From Mesorhizobium ciceri biovar biserrulae WSM1271 (GTDB lineage: Bacteria > Pseudomonadota > Alphaproteobacteria > Rhizobiales > Rhizobiaceae): a DNA stretch of 64,000 nucleotides. Location: positions 1,054,001 to 1,118,000 of the forward strand of contig NC_014923.1 of NCBI RefSeq assembly GCF_000185905.1. Direction: 5' to 3'. Positions 53,851-62,730 of the stretch are shown piece after piece (the first letter of the stretch is position 1; every line of letters begins with the position of its first letter). The position numbers and the translations under genes were made by a program. The notes below the pieces were generated by a model, which was given only the letters and a program-made list of their open reading frames with translations, had not been told where the DNA came from and did not search any database.

Positions 53851-55140
53851 GTGAAAGCAATGGCGGAAGTGTCCCTGGTCCTGATCGACCGGCTGCTGGC
53901 GATATCGCGGGCGCTTGCCGGCCATATCGATCCCGGCACGGCGTTCCGCGCGACAGCCATCGAGATCGGCTCGCTCATCCCGCACGACCACATGGATCTG
54001 GCGGTGCTGTCGCATGATGGGCGCCGGCACGCCTGTTACGAAGCCGGCTTCCACACCAGCTGGAGCGAGCTTGCCCAGCATCCGCTGCCGACCGAAGTCA
54101 GCCCGATCCGCTCGGTGCTGTGGGGCGAAGTCCCCTATCTGCTCGCCGACGACGCGCTGAGCGACGAGCGGTTCCATTTCGCCACCGCTATCGATGGTCC
54201 GATCTTCGCCGCCAGGCTGCGCAGCCGCATCGTCGTGCCGCTCAGGGCGCGCGGCGGCATCATCGGCGCGCTCAACATCAGCCGGCACGAGGTCGACTGC
54301 TACACGCTTGCCGATGTCGCGGTCGCGCAGCAATGCGCCGACCTGATCGCGCCCTACATCTTCGCACTGATCCAGACCGAGGAGGCGCGCCGCGCCATGC
54401 TGGCCGAGAGCGAGGCGCGAAACCGCGTCGAGCTGCTGCGCGTCGGCGCCTCGCAATTGACCGAAGGCATGGAGCGCGAACGCCGGCGCATGGCCATGGA
54501 CCTGCACGACCAGACGCTTGCCGATCTCGCCCGGATCGCGCGCCAGCTCTCGGCACTTCGCGGCCAGGGCGTGGCGCGGGCAGCACAGCTTGCCGATCTC
54601 GAGAAGGAGGTCGCCGGCTGCCTGACGGAACTGCGCCACATCGTCGACGATATGCGGCCGAGCGTGCTTGAACTGTTCGGCCTGCGCGATGCGGTCGAGG
54701 CGCATCTCAACCGCAGCGTCGCCAGGGCCAAGCCGCCGATCGCCGTGCGCATCGCCGACACCAGCGACGGCGGCGCCGACAGCCTGTCGGAGCCAGTGCG
54801 GACCGCGCTCTACCGGATCGTGCAGGAAGCGATCAACAATGCCGTTCGCCATGCCGCGCCGCACCGCATCGACGTGCTGCTGGCGTCGACCGCGAGCGTG
54901 CTGCGGGTGATCGTGACGGATGACGGCCAGGGCTGCGGCGCCGTTGACCCGGCCGCGTATGGCGGCATCGGCCATATGCACACGCGGGCAGCCCTTATCG
55001 GGGCGCGGCTGCGCATCGGCCAGGCCGGCCGCAAGAACGGCGGCACCCGTGTCGTCGTCGAGATCGACCGCCAGCCATCACGGGAACTGGCGGCGGCTGC
55101 AACAATGCCTGGCGAACTCGCCGTATCGGAGGCCATGTGA
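53851..55140 (+). CDS. GAF-domain sensor histidine kinase (HisKA_3, NarX/LiaS type)
   Basis: This 429-aa soluble kinase has an N-terminal GAF domain (about 20-175) with no membrane helix, then HisKA_3 with the phosphoaccepting histidine in MERERRRMAMDLHDQTLADLARIARQL, then an HATPase domain with YRIVQEAINNAVRHAAPHRIDV, VTDDGQGCGAVDPA and GGIGHMHTRAALIGARLRI. The start is GTG 53851, behind GGGAGG; ATG 53860 is possible. Its stop overlaps the response-regulator start. It probably senses an intracellular ligand, redox or gas signal. Confidence 0.9.
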   Translation: MKAMAEVSLVLIDRLLAISRALAGHIDPGTAFRATAIEIGSLIPHDHMDLAVLSHDGRRHACYEAGFHTSWSELAQHPLPTEVSPIRSVLWGEVPYLLADDALSDERFHFATAIDGPIFAARLRSRIVVPLRARGGIIGALNISRHEVDCYTLADVAVAQQCADLIAPYIFALIQTEEARRAMLAESEARNRVELLRVGASQLTEGMERERRRMAMDLHDQTLADLARIARQLSALRGQGVARAAQLADLEKEVAGCLTELRHIVDDMRPSVLELFGLRDAVEAHLNRSVARAKPPIAVRIADTSDGGADSLSEPVRTALYRIVQEAINNAVRHAAPHRIDVLLASTASVLRVIVTDDGQGCGAVDPAAYGGIGHMHTRAALIGARLRIGQAGRKNGGTRVVVEIDRQPSRELAAAATMPGELAVSEAM

Positions 55141-55862
55141 TGCTTGTGATGATCGCCGAGAATGACGGGCTGCACCGTAGCTTCGCGCGGCGCACGGTGG
55201 AGCAATTGTGGCCCGGTGACGTCGAGGTGATCGAAGCGAGCGACGGCGAGGACGCCATCAACCTGGCGACTGAGCGCGAGCCACTGCATGTCGTGCTCGA
55301 TTTGCAGATGCCGAAGGCGACGGGAATCGAAGTTGCCAGGGCGATCTGGAACCGCCGCGCCGGCACGCACATCCTGTTCTGGTCGAATTTCGCCGACGAA
55401 GCCTATGTGCGCGGCGTGGCGCGCATCGTCCCGCCCGGCTCTGTCTACGGCTATGTGCTGAAATCGGCGACGGAGGAAGGCATGCGGTCCGCCCTGCGCG
55501 GGGTTTTCCGCGAAGGCCACTGCATCATCGACCGCGAGATCCGCGGCATCCAGCATCGCGTTCAGGACAAGTTCGAGGGCATCACCGACGGCGAATATGA
55601 AAGCCTGATCGATATCGCGCTCGGCCTGACCGATCGGGCGATCGCGGCACGTCGCGGCCTGTCGATCCGTGGTGCGCAGAGCCGCATCAAGCACTGCTAC
55701 GACAAGCTCGGCATCGTGCCGGCGGAGGACGGCACCGGCGATGCTTCCGTGTTCAACTCGCGGACGCGGGCGATCTATCTCGCCATGGCGCGCGGCCTGA
55801 TCAACATCGACGCACTGCGCCGCGAACAGGACCGGCTCGACGCCTGGCTGACGGAGCACTGA
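55140..55862 (+). CDS. Response regulator with LuxR-like output domain
   Basis: This 240-aa partner of the upstream kinase starts one base into its stop (TGATG), with CGGAGG upstream. The receiver has phosphoacceptor D54 in VVLDLQMPKATG, acidic E7/D9, S82 and K108. The C-terminal domain GITDGEYESLIDIALGLTDRAIAARRGLSIRGAQSRIKHCYDKLGI has the LuxR/NarL helix-turn-helix layout though divergent. A C-terminal helix (RGLINIDALRREQDRLDAW) extends beyond it. Confidence 0.87.
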   Translation: MLVMIAENDGLHRSFARRTVEQLWPGDVEVIEASDGEDAINLATEREPLHVVLDLQMPKATGIEVARAIWNRRAGTHILFWSNFADEAYVRGVARIVPPGSVYGYVLKSATEEGMRSALRGVFREGHCIIDREIRGIQHRVQDKFEGITDGEYESLIDIALGLTDRAIAARRGLSIRGAQSRIKHCYDKLGIVPAEDGTGDASVFNSRTRAIYLAMARGLINIDALRREQDRLDAWLTEH

Positions 55863-55943
55863 AACAGCGGCGGCCACAAGCCGGAACATCGGAAGGTCCG
55901 GCGCATTGCTAGTGAACGCCAACTCAACGCCTGCGGATCCGAA

Positions 55944-56945
55944 GTGCGACCCTCATTTGCAGATTCATGGCACCTGGTGCGCGAAAGCGTCGTCGGTTTC
56001 ATCGACGACAATGCGCTCAGCCATGGTGCGGCGATGGCCTTTTATGCCGCCACCTCGCTGGCGCCGATCTTGCTGATCGTGGTTGCGATTGCTGGTCTCG
56101 TCTTCGGCCACGATGCCGCACAATTGGCCTTGTCCGCGCAGATATCAGGGCTGATGGGACCGGAAAGCGCCGATCTCCTCAAGACTGCGCTGGAAAGTGC
56201 ATCCGGCAGGCTGTACGGCACCTGGGCCGCGATCATAGGGCTGGTTACTTTGCTGGTGGCCGCGTCTGGCGTCTTCGGCGAAATGCAGCAGTCGTTGAAC
56301 ACAATCTGGAAGATCGAACCGCAAGGCAATTCCCTGTCGCGTCTGGTGAGGGCGCGGGCCGCCAGTCTGGGGTTGGTGGCCGCACTCGGGTTCCTGTTGC
56401 TGGTCTCTCTCATCGCAAGCGCTGCGATTTCGGCACTGGGCGCTTTCATCAACGCCCATCTGCCGTTTGGAACGATCATACTCAGCGGGATCAACGGCGT
56501 CGTTTCGTTTGCGCTTATCGCCGTGATGTTTGCCGCCATTTACAAGGTTTTGCCCGATCGAACCCTGGAATGGCGCGATGTGGCAATCGGCGCTGTCGGA
56601 ACCGCGGCCCTGTTCACATTGGGAAAATCGCTTATAGGCTGGTATATCGGCACCAGCGCGATTGCGTCGTCGTATGGCGCCGCCGGCGGACTGCTCGTGA
56701 TTTTGCTCTGGGTTTACTACTCGTCGGAGATTTTCCTCCTCGGCGCCGAGTTCACGCGCGCCTATTCCGTTCGGCACGGCAGCCGGTCCGATCTGAAGAG
56801 GTTGGTTCACAGCCCTCTGCCCGCGCAGCACGGCTCAGCTCGAACACAACAGGAGTCCAACTCTGCCGGCGTTGTCGTGCTCGTGGCGGTGGCGTGCGCG
56901 AGCGCAACCTTGACCGCGCTTTTGCGAAGTGTTCGCCGGCCCTGA
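55944..56945 (+). CDS. YihY/virulence factor BrkB family membrane protein
   Basis: This 333-aa protein has about six membrane helices and the family signature: DDNALSHGAAMAFYAATSLAPILLIVVAIAGLVFG, then GTWAAIIGLVTLLVAASGVFGEMQQSLNTIW and SYGAAGGLLVILLWVYYSSEIFLLGAEFTRAY. The C-terminal tail is polar with a last hydrophobic helix (GVVVLVAVACASATLTALL). The start is GTG 55944. Its function is unproven. A perfect hairpin follows its stop. Confidence 0.9.
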   Translation: MRPSFADSWHLVRESVVGFIDDNALSHGAAMAFYAATSLAPILLIVVAIAGLVFGHDAAQLALSAQISGLMGPESADLLKTALESASGRLYGTWAAIIGLVTLLVAASGVFGEMQQSLNTIWKIEPQGNSLSRLVRARAASLGLVAALGFLLLVSLIASAAISALGAFINAHLPFGTIILSGINGVVSFALIAVMFAAIYKVLPDRTLEWRDVAIGAVGTAALFTLGKSLIGWYIGTSAIASSYGAAGGLLVILLWVYYSSEIFLLGAEFTRAYSVRHGSRSDLKRLVHSPLPAQHGSARTQQESNSAGVVVLVAVACASATLTALLRSVRRP

Positions 56946-56976
56946 TCTGACGTCGCCGGTATTCTACGCTCGATAG

Positions 56977-57012
56977 GCACGGGCGACTGTGCAAATGCAC
57001 AGTCGCCCGTGC
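56977..57012. terminator. Perfect 16-bp hairpin after the BrkB-like gene
   Basis: GCACGGGCGACTGTGC and its exact complement are separated by AAAT. It lies 32 bases after the stop. Only a weak T run (GCGCTTTGAC) follows, so it may be a terminator or a protein-binding palindrome. Confidence 0.6.
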
Positions 57013-57137
57013 GCTTTGACCCGTATCGGCTCGTCGGGACCGCGCCTACGCTCTGCCCCAACAAGAAGACTGTATCGGGAAGCGCTCATGCCATTCGTCA
57101 CCATGCGGAGTAGCACGGCTGTTCGCGCCGGGAGCCG

Positions 57138-58031
57138 ATGATGTCGGTGCCGGCGCGTGCGCGCCATTCCGGTTTCGACGATGTCGTCGGCGATGCGCCG
57201 ATCGAAACGCTGGCGAGCGGCTTCGGCTTCCTCGAAGGGCCGGTCTGGCATCCCTATGAGAAATGGCTGGTCTTCTCCGACATTCCGGAAAGCCGGATGT
57301 ATCGCCGCAGTGCCGAGGGCGAGATCGAGCTGTTCCGCGAGCCGAGCCACAAGGCCAATGGCAACACGCTGGACCGCCAGGGGCGGCTGGTCACCTGCGA
57401 GCACGCAACGAGCCGCGTGACCCGCGCCGAGCCCAACGGCAGCGCAACAGTGCTTGCCACGCATCATGAGGGCAAGCAGCTCAACAGCCCGAACGATATC
57501 GTCGTTGCCACCGGCGGATCGATCTACTTCACCGATCCGGGCTATGGCCGGAGGGAGTTCTATGGCGTGCCACGCCCGCAGGAGCTGCCGTTCCAGGGCG
57601 TCTACCGCATCGATGGCGACGGCGCCCGGCTGACATTGCTGGCCGACGATTTCGGGCAGCCGAACGGGCTGTGCTTTTCGCTGGACGAGTCGCGGCTGTT
57701 CATCAACGACACCGAACGCGGGCACATCAGGGTGTTCGGCGTCGAAGCCAATGGCGACCTCAATGGCGGCGCGGTGTGGGCAGTAACCGAGGGCGAGGGG
57801 CCGGGAGCGCCCGACGGCATGAAGATCGACAGCCGCGGCAATCTTTACTGCACCGGACCCGGCGGCATCCACATTTTCGACGCGTCGGGCACCATTCTTG
57901 GCGTCATCCGGACGCCTGAAGATTGCGCGAATTTCACCTTCGGCGACGACGATTTGCAAAGCCTCTACATTACCGCGTCGACGTCGCTGTACCGGCTCAG
58001 GGTGCGCGTGCCGGGATTGAGACTGTTTTGA
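57138..58031 (+). CDS. SMP-30/gluconolactonase family protein
   Basis: This 297-aa six-bladed beta-propeller lactonase has metal-binding markers: GFLEGPVWHPYEKWLVFSDIPESRMYR, LNSPNDIVVATGGSIYFTDPGYGRREF, GQPNGLCFSLDESRLFINDTERGHIRVF and APDGMKIDSRGNLYCTGPGGIHIFD. The likely role is opening a sugar lactone. It stands 96 bases before a ribose-type ABC operon in the same direction and may act on a product of that sugar. Start ATG 57138 or 57141. Confidence 0.9.
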   Translation: MMSVPARARHSGFDDVVGDAPIETLASGFGFLEGPVWHPYEKWLVFSDIPESRMYRRSAEGEIELFREPSHKANGNTLDRQGRLVTCEHATSRVTRAEPNGSATVLATHHEGKQLNSPNDIVVATGGSIYFTDPGYGRREFYGVPRPQELPFQGVYRIDGDGARLTLLADDFGQPNGLCFSLDESRLFINDTERGHIRVFGVEANGDLNGGAVWAVTEGEGPGAPDGMKIDSRGNLYCTGPGGIHIFDASGTILGVIRTPEDCANFTFGDDDLQSLYITASTSLYRLRVRVPGLRLF

Positions 58032-58127
58032 GCTCGCGACAATCCGTGCTCAAATCAGAGTTGGGAGTGAGGCCGGGGTCAAAGCCGGTGGGAATGCAGC
58101 AGTCAACACATCTGGGAGGATAACGAC

Positions 58128-59141
58128 ATGAAGAAACTGTTCGTTCTGGGCGCTCTGGCGGCAATGCTCGCTTCGGGCACGGCGCTGGCCGACACCAGTG
58201 GCAAGAAGATTGCTTTTTCCAACAATTATGCCGGCAATTCCTGGCGACAGGCGATGCTCGACAGCTATGGCATCGTCACCAAGAAGGCGGTCGCCGACAA
58301 GGTGGTCGGCGCGGCCGACATCTTCACCACCGCCGACAAGGAGGTGCCGACGCAAGCGGCGCAGGTGCAGAACTTGATCCTGCAGGGCTATGACGCGATC
58401 GTCATCAACGCTGCCTCGCCGGATGCGCTCAACGGCGCCATCAAGCAGGCCTGCGATGCCGGCATCACCGTCGTCTCCTTCGACGGCACCGTGACCGAAC
58501 CTTGCGCCTACCGCGTCGTCGTCGACTTCAAGGACATGGGCAAGCAGGAAGTCGAGCAGATGGCCAAGTTCCAGCCCAAGGGCGGCAATCTGCTTGAAAT
58601 CCGCGGCCTTGCCGGCACCTCGATCGATGATGCCATCCATGCCGGCATCCTCGAAGGCGTCGCCGCCCATCCCGAGTTCAAGATCGTCGGTTCGGTGACC
58701 GGCGACTGGGACCAGACGACGGCGCAGAAGGCGGTGGCGACCATCCTGCCGTCGCTGCCCGACATCGTCGGCGTCGTCGATCAGGGCGGCGACGGTTACG
58801 GCGCCGCACAGGCCTTCGCCGCCGCTGGCAAGCCGCGCCCGACCATCATCATGGGCAACCGCCAGGACGAGTTGCAGTGGTGGAAGGAGCAGAAGGACAA
58901 GGACGGCTACCAGACCTGGTCGGCGTCGATCGCGCCCGGCGTGTCATCGCTCGCCTTCTGGGTGGCGCAGCAGGTGCTCGACGGCCGCACCGATATTCCG
59001 CACGACCTGCTGGTGCCGTATCTGGCCTTCACGCAGGACGATTTCGAGGCCGAGCTGCCAAAGATCCCCAAGGGCGGCGTCGCCAGCCACGAATACACGC
59101 AGGAAGACGCGATCGCGGCCATCAAAGCCAACATCAAGTGA
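58128..59141 (+). CDS. Sugar ABC transporter, periplasmic binding protein (ribose/pentose type)
   Basis: This 337-aa binding protein belongs to the Peripla_BP_4 family. Signal peptide [21 protein letters not shown], then [61 protein letters not shown] and [34 protein letters not shown] precedes the ATG. It forms an operon with an ATPase and two permeases. The sugar is unknown; proximity of an SMP-30 lactonase suggests an aldose or its acid. Confidence 0.93.
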   Translation: MKKLFVLGALAAMLASGTALADTSGKKIAFSNNYAGNSWRQAMLDSYGIVTKKAVADKVVGAADIFTTADKEVPTQAAQVQNLILQGYDAIVINAASPDALNGAIKQACDAGITVVSFDGTVTEPCAYRVVVDFKDMGKQEVEQMAKFQPKGGNLLEIRGLAGTSIDDAIHAGILEGVAAHPEFKIVGSVTGDWDQTTAQKAVATILPSLPDIVGVVDQGGDGYGAAQAFAAAGKPRPTIIMGNRQDELQWWKEQKDKDGYQTWSASIAPGVSSLAFWVAQQVLDGRTDIPHDLLVPYLAFTQDDFEAELPKIPKGGVASHEYTQEDAIAAIKANIK

Positions 59142-59190
59142 ATGTCGGCCAAGCGTTGCCGTCCGTATCGCCAAGCGAGTATCGTTGAGC

Positions 59191-60660
59191 ATGCCCAGGG
59201 GTAACGCTGACATCATCAGACTGAACGGCGCCGAAAAGCATTTCGGCGCCGTTCGCGCGCTGGGTGGCGTGGATTTTCACGTCGGACCCGGCGAATGCGT
59301 CGGGCTCGTCGGCCACAATGGCGCCGGCAAATCGACGCTGATGCACATGGTGGCGGGCACGCTGGTGCCCGACAGCGGGCAGATCGGCGTGCATGGCGAC
59401 ATCGAGGACAACTACTCGGTGTCGCGCGCGCAGCAGCTCGGCATACGCTGCGTCTTCCAGGAGCTGTCGCTGTGCCCCAATCTCAATGTCGCCGAGAACA
59501 CACGCATCAACCACGCTTCGCTGCGTGGCTTCGGCTGGCGGCGCAAGGCGGCCGAGCTGATCGCCGCCAAGCTCGACGAGATCTTTCCGGGCCACAGCAT
59601 CTCGGCGTCGGACATTGTCGGCGACCTGTCGATCGGCCGTCGCCAGATGGTCGAAGTGGCGCGCGCCTTCACCGTCACGCAGGATCGTCTCGACCTCGTC
59701 ATCCTCGACGAGCCGACATCGTCGCTCGACGCGCATACGGCGGGCCAGTTGCTGGCCTTCGTGCGCCGCTTCGTCGCCGGCGGCAAAAGCTGCATCCTGA
59801 TCTCGCATGTGCTGGGCGAGGTGCTGCGCAACGCCGACCGCATCGTGGTGATGCGCGACGGCAAGGTGGTTGTCGCCGACGCCGCCACCGCCTTCGACCG
59901 TAACCGGCTGGTGACGGCGATGGGCGGCGCGGAAGCGCGCCAGAAGATCGCGGCGCAAATCGCTGCCGCCAAGCCCGCCGCCAGTCCGCTGAGGGTCCGG
60001 GCGCGGCCCGCCGCGCAGAAGGACGGCACCGACCTCGTCGCCTGCGCCGGCGAGATCATCGGCCTTGCCGGCCTGGCCGGACATGGCCAGACAGACCTGC
60101 TGCTGGCGATCTTTAGCGGGGCATCGCGCGCCCGGGCCGGCATCGAGGTGACCGCACCGGTGGCGCTGGTCGCCGGCGACCGCCAGTCGGACGGCATCTT
60201 TCCGCAATGGTCGATTGCTGAGAACATCGGCATCCGCTCGCTGGCGCGGCTGCGCAGCGGGCTGCTGATCTCGCCGCAGCGCGAGGCCGAGCTTGCTGCA
60301 TTTTGGCAGAAGAAGATCGGCATCCGTACGCCTGACATGAACAACAACATTTTCTCGCTATCGGGCGGCAACCAGCAGAAGGCGCTGTTTGCGCGTGCGC
60401 TCGGCTCGGATGCACAGATCGTGCTGATGGACGACCCGATGCGCGGCGTCGACATCGGCACCAAGCTGGAGGTCTACGACCTCGTGCGCGAGGAGGCTGC
60501 CCGAGGCCGTACCTTCCTCTGGTACACCACGGAAACCGAAGAGCTCGACAATTGCGACCACATCTATGTCTTCAAGAACGGCCGCATCGTCGCCAATCTG
60601 CGTCGCGACGAGTTGACCGAAGAGAAGATCATCCAGTCCTCCTTCGGCGATGCGGCCTGA
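59191..60660 (+). CDS. Sugar ABC transporter ATP-binding protein (two-domain)
   Basis: This 489-aa protein has two nucleotide-binding domains. Domain 1 has Walker [19 protein letters not shown], signature [15 protein letters not shown] and Walker [13 protein letters not shown]. Domain 2 has a degenerate Walker A ([15 protein letters not shown]) and signature [15 protein letters not shown] with [10 protein letters not shown], normal for ribose-type importers. The start is ATG 59191; a TTG two codons earlier is less likely. Confidence 0.93.
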   Translation: MPRGNADIIRLNGAEKHFGAVRALGGVDFHVGPGECVGLVGHNGAGKSTLMHMVAGTLVPDSGQIGVHGDIEDNYSVSRAQQLGIRCVFQELSLCPNLNVAENTRINHASLRGFGWRRKAAELIAAKLDEIFPGHSISASDIVGDLSIGRRQMVEVARAFTVTQDRLDLVILDEPTSSLDAHTAGQLLAFVRRFVAGGKSCILISHVLGEVLRNADRIVVMRDGKVVVADAATAFDRNRLVTAMGGAEARQKIAAQIAAAKPAASPLRVRARPAAQKDGTDLVACAGEIIGLAGLAGHGQTDLLLAIFSGASRARAGIEVTAPVALVAGDRQSDGIFPQWSIAENIGIRSLARLRSGLLISPQREAELAAFWQKKIGIRTPDMNNNIFSLSGGNQQKALFARALGSDAQIVLMDDPMRGVDIGTKLEVYDLVREEAARGRTFLWYTTETEELDNCDHIYVFKNGRIVANLRRDELTEEKIIQSSFGDAA

Positions 60661-60661
60661 G

Positions 60662-61642
60662 ATGACGGCCGCCAGCCTCGACACCGCTGCCAGGACTTCC
60701 GCCGAGCGTGGCGCGCTGGCCCGCGCGCGCCTGCTGCGCGGGCTGCTGCCGGCGCTGTCGCTGGCGCTGGTGCTGCTCGCCATCGCCTGGCTCAACCCGC
60801 GCGCCATCAGCTATTTCGGCTTCAGCCTGATGCTCAACCTGGCGATCCCGATCGCGCTGGCGACGATCGCGCAGATGTTCGTCATTGCCGGAAACGAGCT
60901 CGACCTGTCGATCGGCACTTTCGTCGGCTTCGTCGGCTGCGTCACCGCGACCTGGCTGAAGGACGCTCCGCTGATCGGCGTCGCCATCCTGCTCGGCTCG
61001 ATCGGCATCTATGCGCTGCTCGGGGCGCTGATCCATCTGCGCAATTTGCCGTCGATCGTGGTGACGCTCGGCATGAGCTTCGTCTGGCAGGGGCTGGCCA
61101 TTCTCGTGCTGCCCAAGCCGGGCGGCAAGGCGCCGGACTGGCTGCTCGGGCTGATGGCGTTCAAGCCGCCTTTTGTGCCGTTCCCGATCATTGCGGCGCT
61201 GCTGATCGGCCTCATCGTCCATTTCGGCCTTATGCGCACCTCCTACGGCGTGATCCTGCGCGGCTCGGGCGGCAATCCGGCGGCGCTCGGTCGCGCCGGC
61301 TGGTCGCTGCTCCGAACCAAGATTGTGCTGTTTGCGCTCGCCGGCCTGTTCGGCGTGCTGTCCGGCATGGCGCTGATCGGTATCACCACCTCGGCCGACG
61401 CCAATATCGGCAATGGCTACACGTTGCTGGCGATCGCCGGCGTCATCCTCGGCGGCGGCGAATTCGTCGGCGGCCGGGTGTCGCCGATCGGTGCGGTGAT
61501 CGGCGCGCTGACGCTGGCGCTGGCCGCCTCGCCGCTGCTCACCTTCATGCACATCCCGCCGGACTGGCAGGTGGCCGCCAACGGCGCCATCCTGATCATC
61601 GTGCTGGCGGCGCGCGTGCTGATCAGCCGCAAGGAGAGGTGA
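60662..61642 (+). CDS. Sugar ABC transporter permease 1
   Basis: This permease of about 326 aa is of the RbsC/BPD_transp_2 type, with about ten helices. LDLSIGTFVGFVGCVTATWL and VILGGGEFVGGRVSPIGAVIGAL are the family signatures, including the cytoplasmic EAA-like loop GGSGGNPAALGRAGWSLLRTKI-type text. The ATG lies one base after the ATPase stop; an in-frame ATG at 60650 overlaps it. It is the first of two permeases. Confidence 0.92.
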   Translation: MTAASLDTAARTSAERGALARARLLRGLLPALSLALVLLAIAWLNPRAISYFGFSLMLNLAIPIALATIAQMFVIAGNELDLSIGTFVGFVGCVTATWLKDAPLIGVAILLGSIGIYALLGALIHLRNLPSIVVTLGMSFVWQGLAILVLPKPGGKAPDWLLGLMAFKPPFVPFPIIAALLIGLIVHFGLMRTSYGVILRGSGGNPAALGRAGWSLLRTKIVLFALAGLFGVLSGMALIGITTSADANIGNGYTLLAIAGVILGGGEFVGGRVSPIGAVIGALTLALAASPLLTFMHIPPDWQVAANGAILIIVLAARVLISRKER

Positions 61643-61645
61643 GCG

Positions 61646-62593
61646 ATGACATCGGTGAGATCGCTGCTTACCAAACCCTGGATCTGGTCGTTCATTGGCG
61701 CCTTGCTTGTGTGGCTGGCGACGATCGCCTTCACCGGCGGTTATGGCGGGGGTGGCATGGTGACGGCAGCCCTTTCGCTGGCGGTATTCACCGTCATTGT
61801 CGGCGTCGGCCAGATGTTCGTCATCACGCTGGGACCAGGCAATGTCGACCTGTCGCTGCCGGCCAATATCGGCCTTGCCAGCGCCGTCGCGATGAAGGTG
61901 ATGGACGGCAACGATTCCATGATCGCGGTCGGGCTTTTGGCGGCACTTGCCTGCGGGGCGGCGATCGGCGCCGCCAACTACCTGCTGATCTGGGCGCTGC
62001 GCATCCCGCCGATCATCGCCACGCTATCGGCCAGCTTCATCATCCAGTCGATCGACATCAGCTATGGCCGCGGGCTGCAGATCAAGCCGCCGCCGGGCTT
62101 CGCCGATTTCGCCAACTGGCAGGTGCTGGGCATTCCGGTGCTGGCGATCCTCACGGTATTGTTCACCGTCGGCGCGGCCATCGCGCTGCAGCGTATGATC
62201 TATGGCCGCTCGGTGCTGGCGATCGGCCAGAACATTCGCGCGGCGTGGCTGGCCGGTGTCAATGTCGGCCGCATCCGCTTCCTCACCTACACGCTGTCGG
62301 GCGCGCTCGGCGGCATCGACGGCGCGCTGCTCGCCGGCTATTTCCGCGGCGCCAATGTCGACATTGGCAACGAATACCTGCTGGCCTCGATCGCCGTCGT
62401 CGTCATCGGCGGCACGTCGGTCGCCGGCGGCAAGGCCAATGTCCCCGGCGTCTGGGGCGCGGCTTTGTTCCTGGTGCTGCTTTTGACCATGCTCAACACG
62501 TTTGGGGTGAGCGCCGGGGTGCGGTTGCTGCTGACGGGGCTGATCATTGTCGGGGTGATCACGGCGGCGGGCGGGCAGAAGGCGCTGCGGTAG
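61646..62593 (+). CDS. Sugar ABC transporter permease 2
   Basis: This 315-aa permease pairs with the preceding one. It has about ten helices with VTALSLAVFTVIVGVGQMFVITLGPGNVDLSLPANIGLASAVA-type text, IGQNIRAAWLAGVNVGRIRFLTYTLSGALGGIDG and VVVIGGTSVAGGKANVPGVWGA. GGAGAGGTGAGCG precedes the ATG. The likely transporter is a heterodimer of permeases 1 and 2. Confidence 0.92.
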   Translation: MTSVRSLLTKPWIWSFIGALLVWLATIAFTGGYGGGGMVTAALSLAVFTVIVGVGQMFVITLGPGNVDLSLPANIGLASAVAMKVMDGNDSMIAVGLLAALACGAAIGAANYLLIWALRIPPIIATLSASFIIQSIDISYGRGLQIKPPPGFADFANWQVLGIPVLAILTVLFTVGAAIALQRMIYGRSVLAIGQNIRAAWLAGVNVGRIRFLTYTLSGALGGIDGALLAGYFRGANVDIGNEYLLASIAVVVIGGTSVAGGKANVPGVWGAALFLVLLLTMLNTFGVSAGVRLLLTGLIIVGVITAAGGQKALR

Positions 62594-62730
62594 CCTCCGC
62601 CTTCGTCGTCCCAGACACCTTCAAGGCCTGTAATCATTGTGCCAGGCCGACATCCGGTTCCCTTCGACGTTATGGCGCTGTAAATCCCGTTCGCGTGGCC
62701 ACGGCCGCTGAATAATGCTGGGAGGTTTGC

